A stretch of DNA of 23,303 nt from CAYNST01 sp964641175 (GCA_964641175.1 CAZXLJ010000049.1:1-23303); one strand, 5' to 3'; positions 8,644-16,771 are shown, counted from the stretch's first letter. Notes: generated by a model not told the origin, from the sequence alone. Numbers and translations: made by a program.

Positions 8644-9207
8644 ATGCCACACAAATCCGCGCTATCGACCCTTGGCGGTCTGTTACTTGGATCATTTATC
8701 GCACTGCCCGCTTCAGCTGAGAGCGGTCTCTACCTCGGCGCATCCGTGGGGAACGCCAAGGTAGGGGGCCCCCAGGACATCGAATTTGCCGTCGATAACG
8801 AAGACGTCCGCAATCTGGATGATTCGGATATTGGTTACAAAGTGTTCGGTGGTTTTAAATTCACCATGCTGGCGGTTGAGGCTGGCTATGTGGACTTTGG
8901 TGTAATCGAAGAAGGTGATGCGAGTGTTGAGGTCGGCGGTTTCAACGCATTCGGCATACTTTCCCTGGGCCTGGGACCGGTCGAAATCTTCGGAAAAGCC
9001 GGTGCATTCGTATGGGAGTCCGACTACCGGGACTACTCTGCAGCGGCCCAGCGATATGAAGATGACGGCTTTGATCCCGTGGTGGGTCTGGGGGCGGCGA
9101 TCAATCTCGGTGGTATCGGCGTTCGTGCAGAATACGAGTACTACGACATTTCCGAGTTCGACAAGGTATCCATGCTGTCCCTGGGCGCCACCTTCTGGTT
9201 CTTCTAA
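8644..9207 (+). CDS. Small outer-membrane beta-barrel protein
   Basis: A 187-residue protein with a classical signal peptide (MPHKS then GGLLLGSFIALPASA, cleavage likely after A25). The mature part begins SGLYLGASVGNAKV and consists of alternating hydrophobic/polar strands rich in Gly and aromatic residues (GYKVFGGFKF, VEIFGKAGAFVW, IGVRAEYEYYDIS). It ends SLGATFWFF; a C-terminal phenylalanine is the recognition signal for the BAM complex. The length and pattern fit an eight-stranded barrel of the OmpA/OmpX-like type without a peptidoglycan-binding domain. Its precise role is unknown. ATG 8644 has AGGAG at 8633-8637, which settles the start. No partner gene is adjacent, and a 504-base non-coding region follows. 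Confidence 0.87.
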   Translation: MPHKSALSTLGGLLLGSFIALPASAESGLYLGASVGNAKVGGPQDIEFAVDNEDVRNLDDSDIGYKVFGGFKFTMLAVEAGYVDFGVIEEGDASVEVGGFNAFGILSLGLGPVEIFGKAGAFVWESDYRDYSAAAQRYEDDGFDPVVGLGAAINLGGIGVRAEYEYYDISEFDKVSMLSLGATFWFF

Positions 9208-9273
9208 GGACACCCTGCCGCATCCTCACCCACATCCGGAACCGGCAAGTTTAGTGACCCAGTTAACATTCAC

Positions 9274-9303
9274 CGGGATATACGTAAATTTACGTATATC
9301 CCG
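9274..9303. repeat. Perfect 30-bp palindrome, AT-rich core with GGG/CCC ends
   Basis: The left arm CGGGATATACGTAAA is followed at once by its exact reverse complement. There is no spacer and no mismatch. It starts 66 bases after the barrel stop codon. As RNA it would form a 13-bp hairpin with an AATT loop, but no T-run follows on either side, so a standard intrinsic terminator is not supported. As DNA it looks like an operator for a dimeric regulator such as a TetR-type protein; no regulator gene is adjacent. Confidence 0.75.
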
Positions 9304-9461
9304 ACCGTGACCAATCTCGGTAGATTGTCTTCAACGCGCTTTGCTCCTCACCCAGCATACAAGCCGCACAGGGAGCTACTTTCCTGTTCAGCCCGCAAAG
9401 CCGTTATCTGTCGTCCAGTGCATACCCAGGTGTAAACGGAGTCACTCAGGCTGTTGCAGGT

Positions 9462-9523
9462 CTGGCTTATGGCCAGCAAGGGATTCGAACCAAAACGGAT
9501 TTTAACCCTGTAACCGTCTGGCC
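9462..9523. ncRNA. Possible structured RNA or tRNA-like relic
   Basis: GGCCAG (9471-9476) can pair with CTGGCC (9518-9523), and stacked on it ACGG-a-TT (9495-9501) pairs with AACCGT (9512-9517). Between them GGGATTCGAACC is the reverse complement of a canonical tRNA T-loop sequence. An alternative hairpin CTGGC-ttatg-GCCAG (9462-9476) competes for the same GGCCAG. A genuine tRNA is not supported: the T-stem does not pair over five bases and no anticodon arm is found. Strand and function are unknown. Confidence 0.25.
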
Positions 9524-9711
9524 GGAAAGGAAACCGCCTGACCTGCCTGCATGGCTGTGAGAGAGATCGAAGTTCTTTAAGCACTCCTTGTAGGGAACAG
9601 TGAAACCAGGGAAGGTTTTTTTACCCGCACCGCAAATTCCTCCTCTATCTGCTTTATAGACCATGCCCAAGTGTTTACAGTAGCCAGCTCTACTTCCGGA
9701 GAAGGCGCAAC

Positions 9712-10173
9712 ATGACGTACGGCATTCTGTTCAATCTCATCGCTCTTGTCAGCATATCCGCGCTCCTGGCGTCGGTTATGGTCCATGCCGAGGATCCAGC
9801 CACCAGCCCTCCCGAAGATCCCCATCAGCATCACACCCGTCCCGCGCCGACGCATGATGCCAGCGCCCACCCGCATCACTCGCATACCGGGCACGAAGCG
9901 CACGGTTCGGCCGGTCACTCCGAATCCGACACGAAATCTTCCGGATGGGCAGAACACCTGCAACTTGAGGGCGCAAAGGCCACTGCGTTAGCCGCCGCGG
10001 AAAAGAAATACCACGAACGTCGACGCGCCCTGAAGAAAAAACACTATGCGGAAATGATGGCTCTGGAAAAGGATAAGCTAGAATCACTGGAAACGGTTCT
10101 CAGCAAGGAAGAGTTGGCAAAATTGCAGGCTATGTGGATCAAGCAGCTGCGCGACGAGCACCAACAGCACTGA
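9712..10173 (+). CDS. Secreted histidine-rich helical protein, possibly ZraP/Spy-like metal binder
   Basis: A 153-residue protein. The first 26 residues are hydrophobic (ILFNLIALVSISALLASVMVHA) and look like a signal peptide or N-terminal anchor, predicting a periplasmic location. Residues 27-75 are disordered and histidine-rich, with 11 His between positions 38 and 69. The rest is a long charged helix or coiled coil (AAAEKKYHERRRALKKKHYAEM...LEKDKLESLETVLSKEELAKLQAMW). That order, with the helix ending near L-S-x-E-Q/E-L-x-x-L, recalls periplasmic LTXXQ proteins such as ZraP, CpxP and Spy, which respond to metal or envelope stress. I infer metal binding from the histidines only. ATG 9712 has GGAGAAGG upstream. 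The gene is preceded by the 504-base interval and followed by maeA after 104 bases. Confidence 0.8.
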   Translation: MTYGILFNLIALVSISALLASVMVHAEDPATSPPEDPHQHHTRPAPTHDASAHPHHSHTGHEAHGSAGHSESDTKSSGWAEHLQLEGAKATALAAAEKKYHERRRALKKKHYAEMMALEKDKLESLETVLSKEELAKLQAMWIKQLRDEHQQH

Positions 10174-10224
10174 GTACCTTCCCCGTTCCGGATAGCGTCT
10201 GGATTTGCAACACTTGCAGCATTG

Positions 10225-10239
10225 GCGTTGGACCAACGC
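10225..10239. repeat. 15-base palindrome upstream of maeA
   Basis: GCGTTGG-A-CCAACGC is perfectly symmetrical around A10232 and lies 38 bases before the preferred maeA start. TTGCAACACTTGCAG, a direct repeat of TTGCA, precedes it. The position suits an operator or a short leader hairpin controlling maeA; which regulator would bind is unknown. Confidence 0.35.
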
Positions 10240-10277
10240 TTCGCGGCGATCGATTTTCTTCGACATGAGTGAACATC

Positions 10278-11972
10278 ATGGCCTTCGACCCGACCGAAAA
10301 ACCGCTTTATATCCCATATGCCGGCCCTTCACTTCTCACCACTCCGCTTCTAAACAAAGGAAGTGCCTTCAGTGAGGCTGAACGCACCAGCTTCAACCTG
10401 ACGGGTTTGCTGCCACCGCGTTATGAAACCATCGAAGAACAGGTCAAGCGCGCGTATCTGCAATATTCCAGTTTCGATACGGATTTGAACAAACACATTT
10501 ATCTGCGGGCTATCCAGGACAAGAACGAAACGCTGTTTTATCGGCTGGTGCAGGACAATCTCGAAGAAATGATGCCGATCATTTATACCCCCACCGTCGG
10601 AGAAGCCTGCGAAAAATTTTCTGATATCTACCGCAGTTCTCGCGGGTTATTCATTTCCTGGCCAGAGCGTCAGCATATGGATGACATCCTCCACAACGCC
10701 ACCAAGCGCAATGTGAAGGTAATTGTCGTCACGGATGGGGAACGCATTCTCGGCCTGGGCGATCAGGGAATGGGGGGCATGGGAATTCCTATCGGGAAAT
10801 TGTCCCTGTATACCGTGTGCGGCGGCATCAGCCCCGCCTATACCCTGCCTGTCATGCTCGATGTCGGTACCAATAATGAAAAGCTTCTGAAAGATCCCAT
10901 GTATATGGGATGGCGGCACAAGCGCATCGAACAGAGCGATTATGATGAGTTCGTCGACATGTTCATCCAGGCGGTAAAACGCAGATGGCCAAAAGTCCTG
11001 CTGCAGTTCGAAGATTTTGCCCAGCCCAATGCCATGCCACTGCTGCGGCGCTACCGCAACGAAGTCTGCTGCTTCAATGACGATATACAGGGTACCGCTT
11101 CGGTGACCGTAGGCACCCTGCTCGCCGCGTGCCGCATCAAGAACACTTTTCTCAGCCGACAGAAGGTGGTTTTCGTCGGTGCCGGTTCGGCCGGCTGTGG
11201 CATTGCCGAACATGTTATCAGCCAGATGTGTGCTGAAGGCCTGAGTGAAGCCGATGCGCGCCGGCAAATCTACATGGTCGATTATCTGGGACTGCTCACT
11301 GACGGCACGGGGGGTTTACGGGATTTCCAGCAGCGCTTGTGTCAGCCGGCGGACGTGATTGCGCACTGGTCGTATGACGGTCAGTTTCCATCCTTGCTGG
11401 AAGTCATCAGGCAGGTCCAGCCGGGGATCCTCATTGGGGTTTCCGGGCAACCAGGTCTCTTCAGCAAGGCCGTCATCCAGGCGATGCGCGAAGCCGGCGC
11501 CACCCCCATAATTTTCCCGTTGAGCAATCCCATCAAACAGGTTGAAGCTTTCCCGCAAGACATTATTGAATGGACTGACGGCGACGTGATTCTCGCTACG
11601 GGCAGCCCCTTCGCGCCGGTCGAATACAAGGGTCGCATTTACCCTATTGCCCAGTGCAACAACAGCTACATTTTTCCGGGGATCGGCCTGGGCGTTGTCG
11701 CCGCGGGCATCCGGCTGATTACCGATGAGATGCTGGTATTGGCCAGCAATATCCTCGCGGACATGTCACCGCTTGCAAACACCGGTACCGGCGGGCTTTT
11801 GCCGCCCCTGACAGAAGTGTCCCACCTCAGCAAGAAAATCGCCTTCGGTATTGCCAAACTGGCGCAACGACAAGGCCTTGCTCTCGATATGCCGGATGAT
11901 CTGCTGGAAGCGAAGATCCAGAGGTCGTACTGGCGTCCGGCCTATCGGCAGTATAAACGTGTGAGCATTTAG
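10278..11972 (+). CDS. maeA: NAD-dependent malic enzyme (oxaloacetate-decarboxylating)
   Basis: Oxidative decarboxylation of L-malate to pyruvate and CO2 with NAD+, supplying pyruvate during growth on C4 acids. The 564-residue protein matches E. coli MaeA (SfcA) throughout: LYIPYAGPSLL..PLLNKGSAF at the start, then NFxLTGLLPP, MPIIYTPTVGEACEKFSDIYR, VVTDGERILGLGDQGMGGMGIPIGKL and FEDFAQPNAMPLLRRYR. The metal-binding core FNDDIQGTASVTVGTL, the nucleotide-binding GAGSAGCGIAE and the PLSNP loop follow. It is the short cytosolic form without a phosphotransacetylase domain. GTG 10269 is possible, but ATG 10278 is the more natural start; no clear ribosome site supports either. The gene is monocistronic in appearance. 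Confidence 0.96.
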   Translation: MAFDPTEKPLYIPYAGPSLLTTPLLNKGSAFSEAERTSFNLTGLLPPRYETIEEQVKRAYLQYSSFDTDLNKHIYLRAIQDKNETLFYRLVQDNLEEMMPIIYTPTVGEACEKFSDIYRSSRGLFISWPERQHMDDILHNATKRNVKVIVVTDGERILGLGDQGMGGMGIPIGKLSLYTVCGGISPAYTLPVMLDVGTNNEKLLKDPMYMGWRHKRIEQSDYDEFVDMFIQAVKRRWPKVLLQFEDFAQPNAMPLLRRYRNEVCCFNDDIQGTASVTVGTLLAACRIKNTFLSRQKVVFVGAGSAGCGIAEHVISQMCAEGLSEADARRQIYMVDYLGLLTDGTGGLRDFQQRLCQPADVIAHWSYDGQFPSLLEVIRQVQPGILIGVSGQPGLFSKAVIQAMREAGATPIIFPLSNPIKQVEAFPQDIIEWTDGDVILATGSPFAPVEYKGRIYPIAQCNNSYIFPGIGLGVVAAGIRLITDEMLVLASNILADMSPLANTGTGGLLPPLTEVSHLSKKIAFGIAKLAQRQGLALDMPDDLLEAKIQRSYWRPAYRQYKRVSI

Positions 11973-12155
11973 GTCGAGCCCTCGCCGTCGCGTAATTTCT
12001 GCCATTGCTTCGACTGCGGCGAGGTATATTTCCGGCGTGCCTTCCGCATGAACCCGTTCGCGAAATTGTGACAGTGCAACCTGTGACCGTTGCCCGTTCC
12101 AGCTAGAATCGCCGATCAGGACACCAATAATAATCTGACGCTAAGCAGGCACAGC

Positions 12156-14513
12156 ATGAGTAGAAAACGCACGTATCCTCCACTGCCAACCAAATTGTCT
12201 GATTCCTTTCCCGTGTTAACGCTTGCATCCAGCAAATGGACCTGCGTTCTGATTGCGGGTGTGTTGCTGGCAGGGTGCGGATCCTCGACTCCGACTCCGA
12301 CGCCCACCCCGACGCCAATTCCAACCCCGACTCCGACCCCAACTCCGACCCCAACCCCCGGGGTGTCCCGGATCATGATCAGTGAGGCCATTGCCTCCAA
12401 CACGGTATTTAAGGACGAGGATGGTGATTCTTCAGACTGGTTCGAGCTGCACAACTCGACGGACCAGCCCCAGGATCTTTCGGGCTGGACCATCTCGGAT
12501 AAAGCCGACGAACCGGATATGTGGACGTTTCCGGAAATTACCCTTCAGCCCGGCGAGCACCTGTTAGTCTGGGCTTCAGATAAAAATCGTACCGGCGCTG
12601 CATTGCATACCAATTTCAAGCTGTCCACCGACGGTGAAACACTGTTCCTGTTTGATGGCAGCGGCGCTGCTGTCGACAGTCTTGAAATGGCAGAGGCGCC
12701 GGCCGACATCTCGGTGGGCCGGAACCTGCTCGATGAAGTGCGCTACTACACGGTGCCCACCCCCGGATCACCGAACTCCGCCACCAGCTTTGCCGGGGTT
12801 ATAACTGATGCGCCGACGTTCAGCAGCCTCGGAGGAGAAAGCAGTGAAGGTGCAGTTGAGATAACCGGTGCCACCGAAGAGCAGATCATTCGCTATACCC
12901 TCGACGCGACCATTCCGGTTGCCAGCTCTCCCGTCTATGAAGGCCCACTGGTCATCAATGAAAATACCGTCGTGCGCGCCCGCATTTTCCGCGATGATTA
13001 TTTACCCTCCGCTACGGCCTCTCGCACGTTTCTCGCCGGAGAACAGCATGACCTTCCAGTGGTTACCCTGATCACCGCGCCGACAAATTTCTTTGATGAA
13101 GAAACCGGCATCTACGTTTTCGGTGAAGACTATCAGCAGGCAGAACCATTTTACGGCGCGAATTTCTGGGAAGACTGGGAGAAGGAAATCCACTTCGCCT
13201 TTTATGAGCCAGACGGTGCGCTCGGCATTTCGATGGACGCGGGGGTCAAGATCTTTGGCGGCTGGAGTCGCGCGCACCCCCAAAAATCGCTCTCCCTTTT
13301 TGCGCGAAGCAAATATGGAGAAAAGGAAATCGATTACGGCTTCTTTCCGGACCGCCCTTACGACGAATTCCAGTCGCTGGTGCTGCGCAATTCCGGCAAC
13401 GACTGGATGTATACCATGATCCATGATGCTGTACTGACGAGCTTGATGGAAGATACGAATATCGATTATCAGGCCTACCGGCCTGTAGCGACCTACCTGA
13501 ACGGCCAATACTGGGGGCTTTACAACCTGCGGGAAAAAGTCAGCGAGCACTTTCTTGCATCTCGTCACGGTATCGATGCCGACAGCATCAATCTGCTGGA
13601 GGGCGGTGGTGACGTCGTGGAAGGTAGTAACGCTGCCTATAAGGCCATGATGGATTTTGTCTCGCGCAACGACATGGCCGATCCCGCCAACTACGCCCAG
13701 ATCGCCGAACAGATCGATATTGATAACTACATTACTTACCAGGTCGCCCAGATTTATTTCGGAAACAAGGATTGGCCGGGCAATAACATCAAGTTCTGGA
13801 ATTCACCCGAGACCAAATGGCGCTGGATACTTTTCGATACCGATATAAGCTTTGGCATTTTCGAAGAAGACGATTTCATGCTGGACTCCCTGAGCGCCGC
13901 GGCAGCCACCAATGGTCCCGTCTGGCCAAACCCACCCTGGTCGACTTTGCTGTTCCGCAGTCTTCTCGCCAACGAAACGTTTGTGCAGCAGTTTATTAAC
14001 ACATTTGCGGACTCATTGAATGGCCGCTTTCAGACTCAGCGCATTGTCGACCGCATAGAGCAGTACGCCAACGTCATCGCCGGTGAGGTCCCACGGCAAG
14101 CTGCACGCTGGATGCCGGAAATGGATCTGGACCCGGACGAGGAAATCGACCCCGAGACGGCCTGGACGTACTACGTCGGCGTCATGGCGACTTTCGCGGA
14201 ACAACGGCCTGCCTATATTAAAGAGCATTTGCGTGATTATTTTTCGTTGGGCGAAGCCGTCACGTTAAATATTCAGTCCAGCGACGCTGCGCATGGGCAG
14301 ATCACCATCAATACGCTCACCGTCACGGACAGCAACTGGAGCGGGGATTATTTCCCGGGCGTGCCGGTTACAGTTACTGCACAACCTGCGGCAGGTTATG
14401 CATTTTCGCACTGGAGTGGAGATCTTGAGGCGACCACGCCCGGCATTACGATCGATCCGGCCGAAGTCACGTCCTTGCAGGCTGTTTTCGTTCCCGCAGA
14501 TACCGCGCCGTAG
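12156..14513 (+). CDS. CotH-kinase-like lipoprotein with lamin-tail and beta-repeat domains
   Basis: A 785-residue secreted lipoprotein. Domains in order: a signal segment with lipobox LLAGCG (lipidated Cys at 41), a Thr-Pro linker (45-68), a lamin-tail domain (about 72-210, with DWFELHN, LSGWTISD and LQPGEHLLVWAS), a chitobiase C-terminal-like strand domain (about 215-290, IRYTLDATIP), a CotH domain (about 300-640) and a C-terminal bacterial-repeat domain (YAFSHWSGD). The CotH domain shows KIFGGWSRAHPQKSLSLFAR, LRNSGNDW, YLNGQYWGLYNLREKV and WRWILFDTDISFG, whose D561 and D563 fit the metal/ATP aspartates of CotH kinases. Spore-coat CotH phosphorylates other proteins; this organism is not a spore former, so the substrate is unknown and cell-surface carbohydrate or protein binding is likely. 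The ATG at 12156 places the signal peptide correctly. It converges with the methyltransferase gene 24 bases away. Confidence 0.9.
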   Translation: MSRKRTYPPLPTKLSDSFPVLTLASSKWTCVLIAGVLLAGCGSSTPTPTPTPTPIPTPTPTPTPTPTPGVSRIMISEAIASNTVFKDEDGDSSDWFELHNSTDQPQDLSGWTISDKADEPDMWTFPEITLQPGEHLLVWASDKNRTGAALHTNFKLSTDGETLFLFDGSGAAVDSLEMAEAPADISVGRNLLDEVRYYTVPTPGSPNSATSFAGVITDAPTFSSLGGESSEGAVEITGATEEQIIRYTLDATIPVASSPVYEGPLVINENTVVRARIFRDDYLPSATASRTFLAGEQHDLPVVTLITAPTNFFDEETGIYVFGEDYQQAEPFYGANFWEDWEKEIHFAFYEPDGALGISMDAGVKIFGGWSRAHPQKSLSLFARSKYGEKEIDYGFFPDRPYDEFQSLVLRNSGNDWMYTMIHDAVLTSLMEDTNIDYQAYRPVATYLNGQYWGLYNLREKVSEHFLASRHGIDADSINLLEGGGDVVEGSNAAYKAMMDFVSRNDMADPANYAQIAEQIDIDNYITYQVAQIYFGNKDWPGNNIKFWNSPETKWRWILFDTDISFGIFEEDDFMLDSLSAAAATNGPVWPNPPWSTLLFRSLLANETFVQQFINTFADSLNGRFQTQRIVDRIEQYANVIAGEVPRQAARWMPEMDLDPDEEIDPETAWTYYVGVMATFAEQRPAYIKEHLRDYFSLGEAVTLNIQSSDAAHGQITINTLTVTDSNWSGDYFPGVPVTVTAQPAAGYAFSHWSGDLEATTPGITIDPAEVTSLQAVFVPADTAP
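12288..12359 (+). repeat. Thr-Pro hexamer tandem repeat in the CotH lipoprotein
   Basis: Twelve in-frame 6-bp units encode Thr-Pro (one is Ile-Pro), just after the lipid-modified cysteine. The units vary at third positions (ACT/ACC/ACG with CCG/CCA/CCC), so it is an imperfect microsatellite. It forms a stiff extended stalk that holds the folded domains off the outer membrane. Gain or loss of units would change stalk length without a frameshift. Confidence 0.9.
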
Positions 14514-14537
14514 AACCCGCGCACGAGTGCGGCGCGA

Positions 14538-15566
14538 TCACGCGCCGCCGCCTTTGTCGATTTCCTCAGAGATTTTCCGCCGGGTGCTCGTGGAAGCTTT
14601 AGCCTGACCTGCCGCACTCCACTTATAAACCAGCATTTTCAGCGGTTGCTCTTCCCCGGGTACGTGGAAGACTGGACGCTGCTGCAGCGACTCCATGAAA
14701 CTGGCGTCGGGACAGTGGCGATTAAATTCTTCACGAAGAAATTTTTCCGGAATTTCTGGTGCATTCAGACATGCCAGTATCCGGGCATCCGGCGCTGCGA
14801 GCTCAGGTATGCGCCGGATTATTTTCGCGTAGTCGCGACTTGCGATAAAACTGCCCCGCTGAAAACTCGGCGGATCAATGAGGATGATGTCGAAAGGGCC
14901 GCGCTTTTTGATTCGGCCCCAGGATTTAAGAATGTCCAGAGCATCAAAAGACGCGGACGCTGCTTGCAGGCCGTTGTGTTCATGATTCCGGCGTCCGCGA
15001 CTGAGGGCGGACCGGCTTAAATCCACGTTAACAACGTCGGTTGCTCCGGCTTGCAGGGCGACAACCGAAAATACACAAGTAAATGCAAACAGATTGAGGA
15101 CGCGCCGGCCCTTTGCTTCCCGTTCCAGCCATTGCCGCGCCGGCTCGATATCCGTAAAAAAGCCGATATTCTGGCGATCGAACGCTATTTCAAAGCGTTG
15201 CCGCCCCCGCCGGGCAATGGCATGCGTCAAGGGTTCCATCCGATAGAATTCCGTCGGCACCGCTGCCAAGTCACGGCGCTGCACCGCCAGGCGCACTGGC
15301 GAGTCGTCTACCCGTGTTTGTGACATCGCGCATTCGAGCCGGGTAGCCATCTCCGCCAGAAATTCGGGCGGCGGCTCTTTATAGGCTGTGATTAAGATCA
15401 GTGGCCAGAACGCGTCTATATTGCACCAGGCAAGCTCCGGAAAGCGGCCGCTGCGGCCGTGAAAAATCCGCTGCGCATCGTAATAGTCCGGCGCTCGCAT
15501 AAATACTTCAAGTGCCGCCCAAACGGGATCCCAGCTGCCTCCGGACGTTTGCACTGTATGGCCCAC
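14538..15566 (-). CDS. Class I SAM-dependent methyltransferase, RlmI/RlmK-like
   Basis: The 342-residue protein has the SAM-binding domain of the family that contains the 23S rRNA m5C1962 enzyme RlmI: GFFTD (135-139), motif I VLNLFAFTCVFSVVALQAGA (157-175, with the T-C pair typical of the family), acidic loop VNVDLS, and the catalytic DPPSF (231-235). It lacks the N-terminal PUA domain of RlmI and has instead about 90 residues with several aromatic positions, so its substrate may differ: an rRNA base or another nucleic acid. The GTG start (15566-15564) follows the TAA stop of the upstream gene with no gap, and GGGGGAAG in that gene's end is the ribosome site, so the two are translationally coupled. 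Confidence 0.87.
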   Translation of the reverse strand: MGHTVQTSGGSWDPVWAALEVFMRAPDYYDAQRIFHGRSGRFPELAWCNIDAFWPLILITAYKEPPPEFLAEMATRLECAMSQTRVDDSPVRLAVQRRDLAAVPTEFYRMEPLTHAIARRGRQRFEIAFDRQNIGFFTDIEPARQWLEREAKGRRVLNLFAFTCVFSVVALQAGATDVVNVDLSRSALSRGRRNHEHNGLQAASASFDALDILKSWGRIKKRGPFDIILIDPPSFQRGSFIASRDYAKIIRRIPELAAPDARILACLNAPEIPEKFLREEFNRHCPDASFMESLQQRPVFHVPGEEQPLKMLVYKWSAAGQAKASTSTRRKISEEIDKGGGA

Positions 15567-16718
15567 TTAGCTTCCCCCCAGCGGATAAAGAACCACGTCC
15601 CGATATCCGCAGATTACCGGCACTGCTCCGCTCCAATCCCTGTCGAGGGCGGGATCGCCGCTGTCAATCAGTAAAGGGCGCCCGTGCAGGGAACGCAATT
15701 TTTCCGGCGGCGCCAGAATGCGCAGCCCGCCGCGCCCGATCTGCCTCAAAACACTGGGTGCGAGCTGCTGGTTACCACGTCCGATTATGTGACCCTGCCC
15801 TCCGATGACAGACAGCAACAGGGCTATCGGCCCACGGTGGGTAATTACCGCCTCCTCCACGCCGGCCGCATCCAGATCCCGTTGAACAAGTTGTTGGCCT
15901 CGAATCAGATCCACGCCGAGCAGGGAACCTTTGATGTCCCAATTTCCCAGAACCCGCTGTACCGTGCCGCCGGGACCTGCGACGATCAGCGTGTCGGCGG
16001 TCAGCTCCTCTGCGAGAAAGCCGGCAATATCGTCCAGCAGCAGATCTTCCGGAACCACTCCAGCCTGCTTGACGGTCTGCACAAAATCATTGTCATCAGG
16101 CACCGTCAACGTACCGTAAAATCGCGATCGCAATCTGCCTGACGTTAATGCCTGTTCATCAATATCCCTGACTTCCCGCTCCAGTAAACGCATCGGTCGC
16201 CCTTCAATCAATTGCGCCACCAGCACGGCCGCTGTCTGAGGGTTAATGGCGAAAACGCCCGACTGCATTTTCACCCCCGTGGGGATACCAAGGCATGCCT
16301 GCCCGCCGCTAACCGCGTCACACACATCCCGGGCTGTTCCATCGCCGCCCGCGAAAAGCAGGAGGTCAACTCCATGCGCGCACAGACTCTGCACTGCCTT
16401 GCGCGTATCCTCAGCGCTGCTCGGCTGAAAGGGCGCGTAATCCGCCAAAGTAACTGGCAATTCTTGCGGCACCCAGCTACCGCCCATGTCACCTGCGACA
16501 GAGATGACTTCAAGACTGAACGGCGACTTTGTTTCCCGGAGCAGTTGTTCAAAGAAAACGTGCAATCTCTGAGGTGTTGTCAGCGCTACGACACCCGCTA
16601 TAGCGTGTTGCTGCAGGGCGGCGTCATCGCTGCCTTTCCGGGCCAGCGGTCCCCCAATGCCGGCGTACGGATTGACGACCAGTCCCACACGGAACCTGCG
16701 TATGACTGTTTCATTCAT
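15567..16718 (-). CDS. ATP-NAD kinase family protein (COG3199-like)
   Basis: A 383-residue protein of the diacylglycerol/NAD-kinase superfamily. It opens with VGLVVNPYAGIGG (11-23), contains the phosphate-binding GGDGTARDV (124-132) and GIPTGVKM (144-151), and ends with a beta-rich half where ILAPPEKL and LLIDSG recur. NAD kinase proper (NadK, about 290 residues) has a different C-terminal region; this longer type is the AcoX-like ATP-NAD kinase group, whose substrate is mostly unproven. It is preceded by pdxB on the same strand after a 123-base gap and is coupled to the methyltransferase below it. ATG 16718 gives the natural start; a ribosome site is weak. Confidence 0.87.
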   Translation of the reverse strand: MNETVIRRFRVGLVVNPYAGIGGPLARKGSDDAALQQHAIAGVVALTTPQRLHVFFEQLLRETKSPFSLEVISVAGDMGGSWVPQELPVTLADYAPFQPSSAEDTRKAVQSLCAHGVDLLLFAGGDGTARDVCDAVSGGQACLGIPTGVKMQSGVFAINPQTAAVLVAQLIEGRPMRLLEREVRDIDEQALTSGRLRSRFYGTLTVPDDNDFVQTVKQAGVVPEDLLLDDIAGFLAEELTADTLIVAGPGGTVQRVLGNWDIKGSLLGVDLIRGQQLVQRDLDAAGVEEAVITHRGPIALLLSVIGGQGHIIGRGNQQLAPSVLRQIGRGGLRILAPPEKLRSLHGRPLLIDSGDPALDRDWSGAVPVICGYRDVVLYPLGGS

Positions 16719-16771
16719 CCAGAAAATCTCGTTAAGTCTGAATACATCTGGCTTGTCGCGTTTTGCGAAAT

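Larger units (their letters stand above)
9208..9711. other. 504-base non-coding interval with several inverted repeats
   Basis: I find no credible gene here on either strand. It contains a perfect 30-bp palindrome (9274-9303), CAATCT-cggt-AGATTG (9312-9327), CAGGGA/TTCCTG (9369-9386, one G-U), and the folded segment at 9462-9523. A T7 run lies near 9616-9622. It separates the barrel gene from the His-rich gene and is unusually long for this compact region. It could hold a small RNA, a long 5' leader of the His-rich gene or regulatory sites; no known riboswitch core is recognised. Confidence 0.6.

Noticed and set aside
9274..9303. Intrinsic terminator of the barrel gene
   Set aside because: The stem is strong, but no T-run follows on either strand and the loop would be only four bases; an operator explains the perfect symmetry better.
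9481..9492. tRNA gene on the minus strand, suggested by GGTTCGAATCCC
   Set aside because: The T-stem does not pair over five bases, the following 3' strand is not placed for an acceptor stem, and no D or anticodon arm is present. Kept only as a possible relic or structured RNA.
9348..9584. 78-codon minus-strand frame in the 504-base interval
   Set aside because: No ribosome site, no family resemblance, irregular composition; the interval is better explained as non-coding.
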